Origin: Ochromonas danica | Taxonomy: Eukaryota > Sar > Chrysophyceae > Chromulinales > Chromulinaceae | Assembly (NCBI GenBank): GCA_015146655.1 | Contig: VKHL01000015.1 | Coordinates: forward strand, 1-64,000 | Reading direction: 5' to 3' | DNA: 64,000 bases | Shown: piece after piece, positions 20,401-31,269 of the stretch | How the letters are laid out: each line of letters opens with the position of its first letter | How positions within the stretch are numbered: the stretch's first letter is position 1 | Position numbers and translations under genes: made by a program | Notes under the pieces: generated by a model | What the model saw: the letters and a program-made list of their open reading frames with translations, nothing else | Told to the model about the DNA's origin: nothing | The model's database searches: none

Positions 20401-23400
20401 AAGAAGTGATCCAAAGTCCAGAATATGCCACCTTGAAAGATGAAGCACAACAATGGTTGACTAAATCTGATCCTGTTATTTCTGAGTTGAAAACACTCAA
20501 CAGCACTTGTGCAACTTTGATCATTAACAAAGAGGAAGAAGCGACGAAGGTAGCTTGTGTGTTGGACAGCATTCTACTTCATCAAGACGCCGCAACTCTT
20601 GTCATTGGAGTGGGTTCATTGACACCTGACTCCAACTTCTTGCTCAGAGAATTCAAAGATCTGATAGCTTTGGCTAACAAGGTTAATAACCTCATTGAAA
20701 ACCAGCAAGCATCTGTCTTAATGAGCAAGATGGCTTTAGTAATTAAAGCTGCATATGCTGAAGTGAATTTATGGATGGAGCGCGTGCAGACTGCATTGCC
20801 TTTGCGAGCATTGCGACATCGTAATCGCTTTGAGGCTCAAGGCTCCTCCATGTCAGAGCTACAGCAGTTGACCGGCGATGTTAGTGGAAGAATCTGTCAG
20901 ACCGCAATGCATACAAGGATTGAAGAAGTTAAGCTGGATATACAGTCTTTTCAAACACAGTTTCTATCTTTCCTTATCAAACCTTCTAATCAAAGTCAAG
21001 CTGGTGATCTGGAAACTATTCGAGATGGTCTGAGAGAAGACACCGCAACACTATCTAACTTGACCACCAAAGCAGAATTGATTCCCATCGATCTTCCGGA
21101 GTTCTTTGCTTTAAAATGGGTATCAGATCTGTTTACTTGGATGGAGAACTCACCATTTCCTGGTGAACCTGCATCGGGTCTCCAGCTTGATCAAGCCCAA
21201 AAACTTTTGTTGATGGGTTTGGCCTTAATTCGACGCATTCCTGGTGCAATTATTCAAGAGCTTCAACGCTTGGGTGTTATGCAAGTGAAAGAGGAAAGTG
21301 GCGAGCAATGCTTCCATCCTGATGTTCATAAAGTTATACTTCATTGTGGAGAAGTCTATGACTATCTCGACGAACAAGCGAAGCGATGCTTGGCATTTCA
21401 GAAACAAGTACAAGAATCTGTGAGAGCGGATGCAAGTCCACAGGAATTAGCCAAACTAGTTCAGAGCATGAGAAGCCTTTTCATTCAACCTGAAGCGGCG
21501 ATTAAGCGGAGCTTGGAGAAGACCTTGGCAGCAAAGGGGCAAGCTGTAGGCACTTCGACTAGTCAGTCTTACACTCCTTCTGGACGAATGGTGAAGAAGC
21601 GTCAAAGCGATGATGTTTACTTCTATGAAGAAGACGACTTCTTTGCCACCACAAATCTCCACCGCCAACAACAGCAACAACAACTGCAACAGCAACAACA
21701 GCAGCAATTACAGGCTCAGCAACAACAAAAAGAGGTCAAAGCTGTTAAACCGGCCAAGAAGGTCAAGCAATTTCAATGCGCTGCCAAGGATTGTGGAAAG
21801 GAATTGAAATCTGTTCAATGGAGTGGCTTTTGCAGTGATTCTTGTGCCATCCGCAGCGCCACGGAGATGTTTGCAGCTTTGTGGTCGTATAAACAAGCTC
21901 TGCCAAGTTTGAAAGCTCAGACTGATGTTGCAGAAGCATACATTAATGATTACAAGGCATTTGAACTTCCAGAAGGAAAGGGAAATGCTTTGGATAAGAA
22001 TGAAGTCTCACGTTTACATGCTAACGACAAGAATGTCTCGCTATGGGCCTCCATGCCAGCTCTCTGCCAAACTGTTACCAACAGAGACATGATTGACAGC
22101 GTGGCCAACAAATCGTTGAAGGCCAGTCCTAGAGCTGTTAACCCTGATCTCATTCTACGATCAAAAGCTCGAACCTCTTTGGAAGAGTTCTTCACTTCCA
22201 TGCTCATTAAGTTGAAAGTGAAAGGTGATATCTTCCTCGCTGGCCTTTTAGCAGAAGAATTAGAAGAAGCTACCTTTGAAAAGTACTCCTCGTCAGGTCA
22301 AGCCTTAGATGTGAAGGAATATCGCAAGCACTGCCAGATGCTCTTGTCGAATCTTCGTCAGCCTCATAACGAGAGTATCATGCATAAACTTGCCAGTGGG
22401 GAGCTCTCTATGGAGCAGTTGCTTGGCATGTCAGTCCAGCAGTTTGCTGACACTACATTGCAACAGCTTCGACAGAAGCAGTTGAGCAGCGTAGTTGAAG
22501 ATGCCCATCGACAAAGTACTGAGGAGGTCTTGGAGGAGAAGCGCCGAGCGGTGATGACCGGGAGAGAGTCTTGGAGAGACCGAGAAACTCCAGCTACCTC
22601 TGCTGATGATGGACAGTCTTCGAAGACGTCAGCTCCAGGAATTGAGAGTCGTGTCGGTATTGAGATGGCGATTGATACCAGCCAACCTCTTGAACCACCA
22701 GATTCTGTCTTATTGAAGAGTCCTCGTGTTGAAGATTCTGCTGCGAATGCTTCGTTGGATGGAAGTACACCTCGATCCTTGGAAATTGAAGAGCGTATCC
22801 AGGGTCAACTTAGCTCGGCTCCAAAGTCTGCTTCGCAGAGTAAAAGATCATTGGATATCGATGCAGGTTCGCGATTCACCACGAATAGGCCGAAAGTGCC
22901 TCGCCTTGACACATCAGAAGCAGATGCTGTGCCCACTCGAGACAATCTGCCCAAGGTAGAGTCACCCAAACTCAAGGCACCCAGTCTGCTCGAACTACTG
23001 AAAGCTAAAGGAACGGGATCGGCGGATATGGAGGAGGATGAGGACATAGGTCGTGCCGGCCAACAGTCCTCTGGGAAGCATTCCTCTAAGCCATCTGTTG
23101 CTGCTGCGACTACTATTGGCGTCTCGTCTGCGAACTTCTTGCCTTCAATGCGATTGGTGAGCAAGGAAGGAGGAGTGTCCTTCACGATTACTCGACCTGG
23201 AGGCATTATTATGAATGCGACGGCTATGACTAATGAGAGACGTGTGCAGGGTGCCGTAAAGCCAACTTTCAACATCGATGGCAGAACAAGAATCAAGGAA
23301 CTTGATCGCTTTATTCAAGAGGTTATTGCTACAGGGCGTAAGATGGTGGCAACCTGTGCTTTCTTGGTCTTTCACAATGGCTTACCAGACTGTTCTTACA

Positions 23401-24284
23401 ATAAATTCTGTGATGAATTCACTCGCGATCAACGAGCAGGCATCTCTAATGTGGCTGAGTCTGTTCAACTCTATGTTATTCCTCCTGCATTGAAAGACAG
23501 CGTACAAATACTAACAAGTTTGAAGTTAGTAAGTGCTCTTCCAAATACTGGAGTGCTCTATGGACTAATTGTGGCAAAGGAAAGTGGGCCGGCAGCTATT
23601 GTCAATAGCTTGCATGCAAGTTTACCTTTCACGGTGTCCAGCTTTGCAGTGCTGGAAACAGTTTCTCAATCCTTAACACCTTCCTCGTCGACTCCCTCTG
23701 TCAACGCACCTTCTTCAGTTATCTCCAACAAGCATGATCAAACTCAGCCCTTCCTGGCAGCTGGTGGAAGCAGTCAACTGCCAACTGCCTTGGGTCATAA
23801 GGCCCCGGCTGCTTTTCCTCCAGTGCAACAACCTATCTCTGCTCCGCTCTCCATGCCTATGGCTGCTTCCTTTCCCATAGCCAAGCCAACTGGTGGCTTT
23901 TCGACTCCTGGTAATGCGCCTGCATTTCCCATCGCTCCCGGTGGACCTGGAGTGTCTGCTGGAATGGGCATGCCAGGCCGTGGTCCAGTAGTGGGCTCGA
24001 TGCCTCTAGCTGCTTCTCATTTGATTCCTTCTGGTCAACCTGCTGGTGGAATTGCTCAAGGGGGTGGAGGAATGGTGGGGCGAACAACATTGCCTGTTGA
24101 TGTTCGAGACAAGATCTTACAAACGGCTCAATTCTGTGCGAATAACGGAGTAGCCAAGCTGCAGAGTTTGAAGAACATTCCCTCTTCGCGCACTGTGATG
24201 CCTTTCCTCTTCGAGGGTAATCCTGGTTATGAGGAATTCATGCAAGCACTAAGAGAATGTGTAGGTTTAGCTGGTCGAATGTAA
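17463..24284 (+). CDS. Giant PHD / TFIIS-central / SPOC chromatin protein
   Basis: Exons at 17463-18762, 18829-18965 and 19038-24284 join in frame to 2227 aa. Near the N-terminus (about 38-140) lie a partial extended PHD (CVLCDELGGGALIRC) and a full PHD finger (FCKCRTKYENTKPMVFCDEC, then CDWYHESC and CTNC). A very long helical region follows (about 150-1330), in places like the PLU-1 helical domain of KDM5 proteins. Next come a polyglutamine run (about 1365-1385), a Cys cluster (CAAKDCGKELK), a TFIIS central-type domain (LRSKARTSLEEFFTSMLIKL) and a SPOC-type domain (about 1860-1995, ATCAFLVFHNGLPDCSYNKF). The tail is Pro/Gly-rich. PHD-TFIIS-M-SPOC is the order of yeast Bye1 and animal PHF3/DIDO1, which bind H3K4me3 and RNA polymerase II. 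No JmjC domain is present. Confidence 0.85.
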
Positions 24285-24440
24285 GATTGAATTTTGATCA
24301 TCTGTGATATCAATTACATGTCATAGTTAAGATAGAAGGAATTCTATTGCATTACTTTAGTATCTAGAAGGATAGTATACAAATCACAGATATTATCACA
24401 AATGAGATGTCCAATCAGACGAAGTCTCGATGTGTTAGTT

Positions 24441-25688
24441 TTAATCATCTGAGTTACTTCCCCGAGGCCGCATGGCACGGCGACGAGCTTCGAAATACCA
24501 TTCATCTTGATCCAGATAGGCACTGTAAGAGCCGGGGTCTTGGGTAGGGTCAGCCTTGAGCTGTGCAGCAGACGCAGTCATCTCCGCCTCTTCTTCCTCC
24601 TCTTCGGCCTCTAGCTGCATGTCTTCGCCTTCTTCGCTAAGCACAGACCTGCGCACAGAGTAGAGAAGAAGAGGAAGTAAGAGGGCATTGAGAGCCTTCT
24701 CTCCCTCTGATGGCCGAGGAAGAGTCTCTCCCACTCCTCGCAGTATCTCTCTCTTGTCAGAGACACTGAGAGACAAGAACATCTCTGCAGAAGTGATATC
24801 CCAAGGCTTGATCACCTTAACAGAGGAGGTAGCGGTAGATAGGCTAGTAGCAGATCTGCCAGTCAAATGGACTAATTGCGAGGAGTCGTCGTTGTCGCTC
24901 TTCCTCGCCACAGCCGCCACAGAGAGACTGTCGAACAGTGAGGCAGAGATGACAACGTCCATCTGCAGTCCAAGACTAGCTAATACCACCTCCTTAGCAG
25001 AGCACAGCACACGATAACTGTTGGTTTGAGTGCTTCCTTCGTCTGTTTCCACTCGACTGGAAGCACTGCGAGACAATCGCATCACTCCTCCCAGAACAAC
25101 TCCTCCCCTCTCACCAGGGAATCGATCTGCTACTTCCAGGCTCAAAGAGACAACTTCAGCTTGCCAGCGCTCTCGCAGAGCTTGACAAAGCACCTCATAG
25201 CCGTTGGTCTGCCCTGCCACTGCCTGATTGGCACTGGCGAGGCGAAGAAGGCAAGAGCGCAGATCTCTCTTCTCGAGACGATTCTCTGACCAATGGAATG
25301 GTAGCTGGTCAAAGAGAGAGGGAGAGTCTTGCTCTGTCTCGCGCACTCCCTCTCCCAGCAGCAGTGCTGTCACTGTAGAGGGCGAGGCGGTGCGGCGGGA
25401 GAGTTGCAGCAGCTGTGCACTGTCTTCCCACGGCCGCAGCAGCACAGGCAGTAGAGGGGAAAGAGTGAACTCTTCTCTATCTCGTAGGCCCCTGGGCATG
25501 GCCTGCAGTCTCTTTCGTGCCAGATAGACAGCGGGTAGCACTTGGCCATCTGTCAGCACAAAGCTGCCTGGGAGATCCACCACTTGCAGCCGCACTACCT
25601 TCCTCGATAGGCAAATGTTAGCAAGTATAACGAATTGAAGAATTGAGAAGCTGGAGAACAAAATCATTTTCCTCTCCTGTCTGGACAT
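24441..25688 (-). CDS. Hypothetical protein with N-terminal signal/anchor segment
   Basis: The 415-aa protein starts MSRQERKMILFSSFSILQFV and continues hydrophobic to about residue 27, a signal peptide or anchor. Downstream are Arg/Leu/Ser-rich, probably beta-containing segments. They include two similar phrases, GYEVLCQALRERWQAEVV and SYRVLCSAKEVVLASLGL, that may be an internal duplication. A poly-Glu stretch and a C-terminal YFEARRRAMRPRG follow. I do not know the family. An open frame continues upstream through the G-rich minisatellite as Pro-Gln-Thr repeats; I regard that part as non-coding. It is divergently arranged with the plastid-type coiled-coil gene. Confidence 0.6.
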   Translation of the reverse strand: MSRQERKMILFSSFSILQFVILANICLSRKVVRLQVVDLPGSFVLTDGQVLPAVYLARKRLQAMPRGLRDREEFTLSPLLPVLLRPWEDSAQLLQLSRRTASPSTVTALLLGEGVRETEQDSPSLFDQLPFHWSENRLEKRDLRSCLLRLASANQAVAGQTNGYEVLCQALRERWQAEVVSLSLEVADRFPGERGGVVLGGVMRLSRSASSRVETDEGSTQTNSYRVLCSAKEVVLASLGLQMDVVISASLFDSLSVAAVARKSDNDDSSQLVHLTGRSATSLSTATSSVKVIKPWDITSAEMFLSLSVSDKREILRGVGETLPRPSEGEKALNALLLPLLLYSVRRSVLSEEGEDMQLEAEEEEEEAEMTASAAQLKADPTQDPGSYSAYLDQDEWYFEARRRAMRPRGSNSDD

Positions 25689-25742
25689 GGCAGGAGAGAG
25701 TGCATGAACTATTATTGTGTTGCGTGGTATATTATCTGGGTT

Positions 25743-25850
25743 TCTGGAGGTCTGGAGGTCTGGAGTCTGGGGAGTCTCGGGTTTGGGGGTCTGGGGAGTC
25801 TGGGGTTTGGGGGTCTGGGGTTTGGGGGTCTGGGGTCTGGGTGGACTTGG
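25743..25850. repeat. G-rich minisatellite in a divergent promoter
   Basis: About 108 bp of irregular repeats of TCTGGGG, GTTTGGGGG and GGAGTC on the plus strand, with strong G/C strand asymmetry. It fills the gap between the divergent starts at 25688 and 25927. The runs of three to five G would allow G-quadruplex formation. Confidence 0.9.
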
Positions 25851-25926
25851 GACTTGCAGGTGCGATCCGACCGTTCCTTTGCCTTTCGTCAAACACTCTG
25901 ACGGCCTCTCCTCCCTCTCCCAGAAG

Positions 25927-27635
25927 ATGACTGTGCCACCTGCACTTTCTTTTCTGTTGTTGCTTACCATTCTTCAGCAGAGCTGCTATGCTTATCACTT
26001 GCAGCCATCCGCTAAAGTGAGCACTTCGTCACGATTCTCACTCCAACTGCACAGCCACCAACCTGTCCAAGACGACAGAGCGGACAATGGTCGTCTTCTC
26101 TCAGAGAACAATCTTCCTCGCTTAATAGGAAAGTACCTATCCCCTATTGTGGTGGGCATGGGAATCTTTCTTTCTCAAGGAAACACTGCCTGGGCAGCTT
26201 CACCGTCAGCGTCACTCAAAGACACCTTGTTGGAGTACAAGCAGGCGGTCGATATCTCTGGCCAGCCTGTCACCCCCCAGACCAATGCTAAGAAGGAATC
26301 CCCGAAGCCAGCCGTGAAGCCATCACCTAAGAGTGAAGCAGTTGCTCCCACCCCTGCAGTGCCCGCGGCTAAAGTCACGGCTCCACCTAAGGAAGGCTTC
26401 ATTGAAGAGAAAGTCGATATTGAAGCAGCCAAACAAGCTTTATTGAAGAAGCGCAAGTCTTCTGCTCCTGCTCCTGCTCCTGCTCCTGAAGTCGCCAAGG
26501 AGCAGTCCAAGACCAAAGCAGTCGATGACAAGAAAACAGAAAAACCTGGCGAGACCAAAGCACAAGCCAAGCAGCAGAAAGAGACTACCCCTGCTCCTCC
26601 TGCTCCTCCAGTCCGTGCTCCTGCTCCTGCTCCTGCTCCACCAAAGCTCGCTGAGGAGCTAGCAGTTGATACTGCAGTAACGCAGCGAGAACAAACCAAA
26701 TCGCGTATCTTGGTCTTAGATGGAGAGACGAAGAGCCTCAAGAACAAGGTCAATATCCTCACCAAGGAGGTGAAGAAACTTGACAATGAAGTCAAAAAGT
26801 TGGCAGAGAGTATGAAGAAGAATGTAGACAAAGAGATTCGAGGAGTGCTGCTGGACGAGAGAAGGTCTGTGGAGAAGGAGCGCAACGAGGTGACTGACAA
26901 TGAATGAATACCTTTTACTGCCAAACTAGCCGCATCTTATCAGAATGCATCTCTTTAGAAACAACGCGAGTTGGAAAATGCACGCAAGAAGGTTGAGAAG
27001 AACTACAAGGAAGTGGATGATCTGACCAAGAAGCTTCACACGGACGAAGAGGCAATCAAGACTCGTCGCGAGGATCTTAAGAAGAAGCGAGAAGAGTTGG
27101 CTAAAGCAGCCGAAACCAAGCGAAAGAATGAAGTGAAGAAGGAGTTGCAGAAGGTGGAGAAAGAGAAGACTGCACTGGAGCAAAGTGTGACGAAAGCACG
27201 AGAGGTAAAGTTGATAGCAGCATCTGCTTATCATGAAAATGTTATTGATTTGGACATCACCTTCTTGTCTTCTTCTATCTAGCATGAGGAGGATGTGAAA
27301 AAAAGTATTAAGAGAGAAGTCGAGTACATCAGAAAGAATCAGAAGGATATCAAACAGGCAAGTTGCTTGTAGACTGTCTGCTGGTTTGCTGTGGTTTATT
27401 GATGATTATATTCTTGCTGCAATAGGTGCAAGACAACTTGGAAAAGCTTCAAAAACAAGTGGAAGAACTAAAGAAGGATCTGTCTCGTGAAGAGAACAAT
27501 GTCAAGAGCAGTGAGCAGAAGATCGTTGATTACAATCAAGAGCTCAAGAACAACGAGCAATTCATTAAAGACAAACAAGGAGCTATCCGCTCTGTTTCAA
27601 CTTCGATTGATCAGTTTAAACGACAGCTGAAATAA
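25927..27635 (+). CDS. Plastid-targeted (probably thylakoid-associated) coiled-coil protein
   Basis: Exons at 25927-26889, 26959-27204, 27283-27357 and 27426-27635 join in frame to 497 aa. The third intron starts with GC (GCAAGT) instead of GT. The N-terminus is a signal peptide (LSFLLLLTILQQSCYA, then Tyr-His), so an aromatic residue follows the likely cut, as in plastid import leaders of red-lineage secondary plastids. A Ser-rich transit-like stretch follows, then a second hydrophobic segment (SPIVVGMGIFLSQGNTAWA) resembling a thylakoid lumen signal. The mature part has a short conserved-looking start (LKDTLLEYKQAVDISG), a Pro/Ala/Lys-rich linker with repeated PAPAPAP, and about 220 residues of coiled coil. 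Function unknown. Confidence 0.75.
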
Positions 27636-28251
27636 AAGGATGTAACTCTTCCTTTGCTCATGTACAAATAAGTTGATCATACAAGACAACATGGTTTTGT
27701 CTCTTTAGAAAGAAGTTGTTATTCTGTTTGCTAATCTTTCTAACCAACTTCAGGTTAATTGCCCTTTTGTTAATTCAAAAATGCTCCAAGTCTGATCAAT
27801 ATCATCCACCTTGCCGATGATGCTGTCCAGCACCTCAAAATCAATAGAACCTTTCTTTAAGTATCCTTTATTTATATGTACCTTGGTGACCATGTAAACT
27901 TTCACTCGATTCTGGTTACAAGTTCTTTCTCTGTACATGTACTGTAGGGACCCGGAGGACCCCGGAACGGTGGAAAGCCCAAAATACGGGTTTCAACTCT
28001 CACAAATCGTCCAAAAACCCGAACAATGGCAATACGGAACAAACAGAATCACTAACTCACGCATAACAACAACAAGAACAACAGGGAACAGAACAAGAAG
28101 AAGAGAATTGAAGACACAGACTGACAGTCAACAGTGACAAAGACACAGAGAGACCATCTTAATCAACATTTCCACACAACATATAGCCTAGCATAGCATA
28201 GCATAGCAGATCAATACACAGATACAGTATCATCTATCATAATCTATTAAG
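27636..28251. other. Intergenic region
   Basis: This is mostly AT-rich. A local GC-rich palindromic patch, GGGACCCGGAGGACCCC, lies at about 27948-27964. A short ATAGC tandem repeat (about 28188-28207) lies just upstream of the ADP-ribosylglycohydrolase start. No gene seen. Confidence 0.5.
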
Positions 28252-29609
28252 ATGACTTCCACTCCTCTGCAGTTTCGTATTAATACAATGATCCAAAGCT
28301 CCTTGATGGCTGACCTAGTCACCATGCCCTTGCATTGGATTTATGACCAATCTGCCATTGCTGCTAAGGTTGGTTCAGGGTCTGCATTGTTCTTTGCAAC
28401 ACCTTCTTGTCCCTTCTACAGCTATCCTGCAGGTGTTTTCTCTCCCTATGGTGATGAATCTCTCCCCTTGCTTCGCTCTCTCTCCCAATTGGGACATTTC
28501 AATCGCGATGCTGTAGCTGAAGAAATGTTCAACTTCTTCTCTACTTATCCAGATGAAGGAGCAAAAGGTTATTCTGGCAGGTTGAACCATGTGACAAAGA
28601 CCTTTGTCGCTAACAGAGTGGCCGGCAAGTCCTGGGAAGATTGCAATGTCGAGGATTCGCAAGCCAACGGCATTGCCAAAGTGCCTCTCATTGTGGCTCG
28701 CTATGCTGGCCATGCGAATCTTGTCCACAAGATTGAAGAGATGATTCATGTTCTTCAAAAGCCTGTGATCTCTGTTGAAAGTTCTGTTCTTGTTGGCAAA
28801 CTTCTGGAACGAATTTTGTTACATGATGAATCACCTGCTATTGCCTTGCATGCTATTCGTAAGTGCTTGCTCACCTCACCTCACCTTGTCTCTTTCGTAG
28901 CTTAATAATGGAATACATTATGTCTTGAAATCCTATCCTATCAGGTGAGCAACATGGGGAGAGTCTCACGATCTTTCAACGCAAAGTGCTGGACTTCGTG
29001 TTAAACGAAGAGCCTATCAAGGAGTGGCTCAAGTTCTACACTTTCCTGGAGTCTCAGCCAATTGATTCCAATGATGGCTTTAGAAATATGCGTATCACTG
29101 GCCAAGTGCTCACTACCTTGCTGACCTCTTCAACACCTCGTTTGGATCTCAACGAAGCGATTGCTCAAACTCCTTTGAATGAGAATGATCGAGCCTTAGT
29201 GAATGAGCGTCATACTAACGAAGCACTTCATGGATCAACTTCTTTACTGAAGCTTGGTCAGGCATTGGGTATTTCATGTGCTTTGCCATGTAAGATGTCT
29301 GCACAGTTAGTGTCCTGGATGAGCTGGTTTTGATGGTGTGTGTGTTGTCTTCATGCTTGATTTTGCCTTGTTTGAATAGCGGCTTTGGTGGTCAGTCTCC
29401 TCGTGTTAAAAGAAAGCAAAGCGTTGGAAGATGCCTTGGATACGAATGTACGCATTGGAGGAGACAATTGCTCACGTGCTCTGGTCATTGGGGCTGCTTG
29501 GGGAGCCAAAGGAAAAGAACTCCCTCAAGAGTGGACGAAACAAGTGAATGAGAATCTCTGGAAGGAAGTTGTCCAGAGAGCTGATGTCATTGCACAAAGC
29601 CATCGTTGA
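28252..29609 (+). CDS. ADP-ribosylglycohydrolase family protein (J1-crystallin/SelJ type)
   Basis: Exons at 28252-28858, 28945-29289 and 29380-29609 join in frame to 393 aa. The start (SLMADLVTMPLHWIYDQSAI) matches the ADP-ribosylglycohydrolase core, and in particular the crystallin J1 / selenoprotein J branch with its PLHWIYD. The C-terminal metal-site motif GGDNCSRALVIGAAWGA is the usual GGDxDSxA region with Asn-Cys in place of Asp-x. Family enzymes remove ADP-ribose from proteins or small molecules using Mg2+. J1-type members may be structural or catalytically altered. I saw no in-frame TGA that would suggest selenocysteine. Confidence 0.88.
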
Positions 29610-29810
29610 GATATCTTTTGAGAAGTTCACGTGTTGACTGAGATAAACTTGTTCCAGTAACTGTATATTGATTAAATTACTTTGCCATTTTGAAAAATGA
29701 CATCACCAGTGCTGTTGTTATATCGCCACCAATCAAAACAGCTGTGGTTGGACTAACTAATTTGACTGCTACCATAAGCTAACCAATAAAGTTCAAAAGG
29801 TTATTTCGAG

Positions 29811-29884
29811 CGATCGACCCAGGACTTGAACCTGGAACCTCCTGATCCGTAGTCAGGTGCGCTATCCAATTACGCCAGCCGACC
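29811..29884 (-). tRNA. tRNA-Arg (anticodon ACG)
   Basis: Read on the minus strand the 74-nt gene folds fully. The acceptor stem is GGTCGGC with GTCGATC (two G-U pairs). The D arm contains AATTGGATA. The anticodon stem is CCTGA/TCAGG with loop CTACGGA (anticodon ACG). The T arm is CCAGG-TTCAAGT-CCTGG, and the discriminator is G. Anticodon position 34 A would be modified to inosine. There is no intron. Confidence 0.95.
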
Positions 29885-29991
29885 TCTTATTGTCCACATT
29901 AACATCACTAAAATATAAACAAACAATATTGATCGACTACTACATATCCCATGCCATTTTCCGCATTGATTTTCGTTGTTTAGTAAAGACA

Positions 29992-30918
29992 ATGAATCGT
30001 GACTACTTTGATCGACGTCTGCTCGAAGAAGAAAAGCACTTATCCAAAGTTCTTGAATCCATAGCGTTGAAAGGCGATGGATCAAAGCCTTATCGTGTGC
30101 CAGCTATGCGACTGCTGCCTCGACAACTGCGAAATCAAAGCACCCAGACAGAGCGTGTCACCAAAAGAGAGAAAGAGAGTCACGCCACTCTGAGGAAAGC
30201 TATTGCAGCCTCTGCCCCGTCATGGGAGAAGATGGTGCACGAGCAGCTCATAACAGACTTGCGCTCTCTGTTGGAGGCGAAAGAAAGCGAATCCCTCGCT
30301 ATGCAAGAAGAGCTTCAAGGTCTGACTGCTTCTCGCAGGAAGATGATGTCCATCGTCTCTTCCATGGAGGCGCTATTTGAAGACAATGGTCGCTCTCATC
30401 TTGCTGCGGCTGCGGTTGATGATTGTCGTCGTCTGCTGCACTCGCTGAGAGAAGAGCTGCTGGACAGCCACAGCCACCCCCACCCCCTCACAAGCTCTCC
30501 TCTGCCTTCTCCTCCTCGCTCTGAAGGCGTTAGCTTGAAGGGGATGATCTCACCCACACTGACCTCCTCCTCCTCCTCCTCCTTCTCCACATCTCCCACT
30601 GTACCACCACCAGCTGCTGTTAATGGGAAGACTCGCCGTCCTTCCATGGTATCGATCCTGCGAACCCAGCCAGACAGTGACGATGAGGATAGCTCTCAGG
30701 GAATTCTCTCTCAGCCTTCACGAAGACCTTTCAGCGGTGCGCCTGTTTGTCAGAGAGCGTCTGTCCTCGCCATTTCTTCCGCCAAACGAGCAGCAACAGC
30801 ACCACTAACAACAGCAGCTGTCCAAGACAATCGCGCAGTAGAGGAGGCAGTGGTCCAGTCATCTACACCCACTAATGTGCCTCCTCCTCCTCCCCCTCCT
30901 CCCAGGCAACAGAGATAA
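29992..30918 (+). CDS. Coiled-coil protein with Ser/Pro-rich tail, hypothetical
   Basis: The 308-aa intronless protein begins MNRDYFDRRLLEEEKHLSKV. It has charged helices to about residue 150 (LITDLRSLLEAKESESLAMQ). Then come His/Pro, Ser and Pro runs, ending in poly-proline (PPPPPPPPRQQR). A NQSTQTER phrase near residue 50 resembles the QTxxT-type STQT motifs bound by dynein light chain (inference). The family is unknown. The start at 29992 follows the tRNA region; an in-frame upstream extension overlaps the tRNA and is not likely. Confidence 0.6.
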   Translation: MNRDYFDRRLLEEEKHLSKVLESIALKGDGSKPYRVPAMRLLPRQLRNQSTQTERVTKREKESHATLRKAIAASAPSWEKMVHEQLITDLRSLLEAKESESLAMQEELQGLTASRRKMMSIVSSMEALFEDNGRSHLAAAAVDDCRRLLHSLREELLDSHSHPHPLTSSPLPSPPRSEGVSLKGMISPTLTSSSSSSFSTSPTVPPPAAVNGKTRRPSMVSILRTQPDSDDEDSSQGILSQPSRRPFSGAPVCQRASVLAISSAKRAATAPLTTAAVQDNRAVEEAVVQSSTPTNVPPPPPPPPRQQR

Positions 30919-31269
30919 AGACCATCGACTAGAGTATTCTCTTGTCTCACCAGAGACTGTGGAAGGCAATGTGATCTTCATGAGGATGGACAAGTAGAAG
31001 TGAGCCAGAGGAGTCATCGATTCTGTTGCAAAGGATTCTCTCATCGTCTTCTCAAGTGCACAGCAGCCAATTAGCCCATTAGGATATCTCCTTGGAGCTT
31101 CTTTCTCTCTAAAGGTACAGTAGTTAACTCTCTGATACGCCACTGTACAACAGTAAGCTGAAGGGTGATGGATAAATTTGTTACATAATTAGTAGGACAA
31201 ACAATTTGTACAAAGTGATTTCGTAACTCATAAGACAGAGAGAGAGAGAGGGAGAGGGGCATTGGGTGT
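30919..31269. other. Convergent intergenic region
   Basis: This holds the 3' flanks of the coiled-coil gene (+) and the membrane protein (-). A GA microsatellite lies at 31235-31256. Nothing else was seen. Confidence 0.5.

Noticed and set aside
22805-23296. 163-codon antisense frame in the giant chromatin gene
   Set aside because: It overlaps the well-supported sense exon, and its composition reflects that exon's codon use.
25717-25926. In-frame extension with Gly/Trp/Val repeats upstream of the plastid coiled-coil gene
   Set aside because: It is the translation of the G-rich minisatellite; the signal peptide begins at 25927.
28252-29609. Selenoprotein J with selenocysteine
   Set aside because: The family is right, but no in-frame TGA occurs in the joined exons and no SECIS-like element was looked up or seen.
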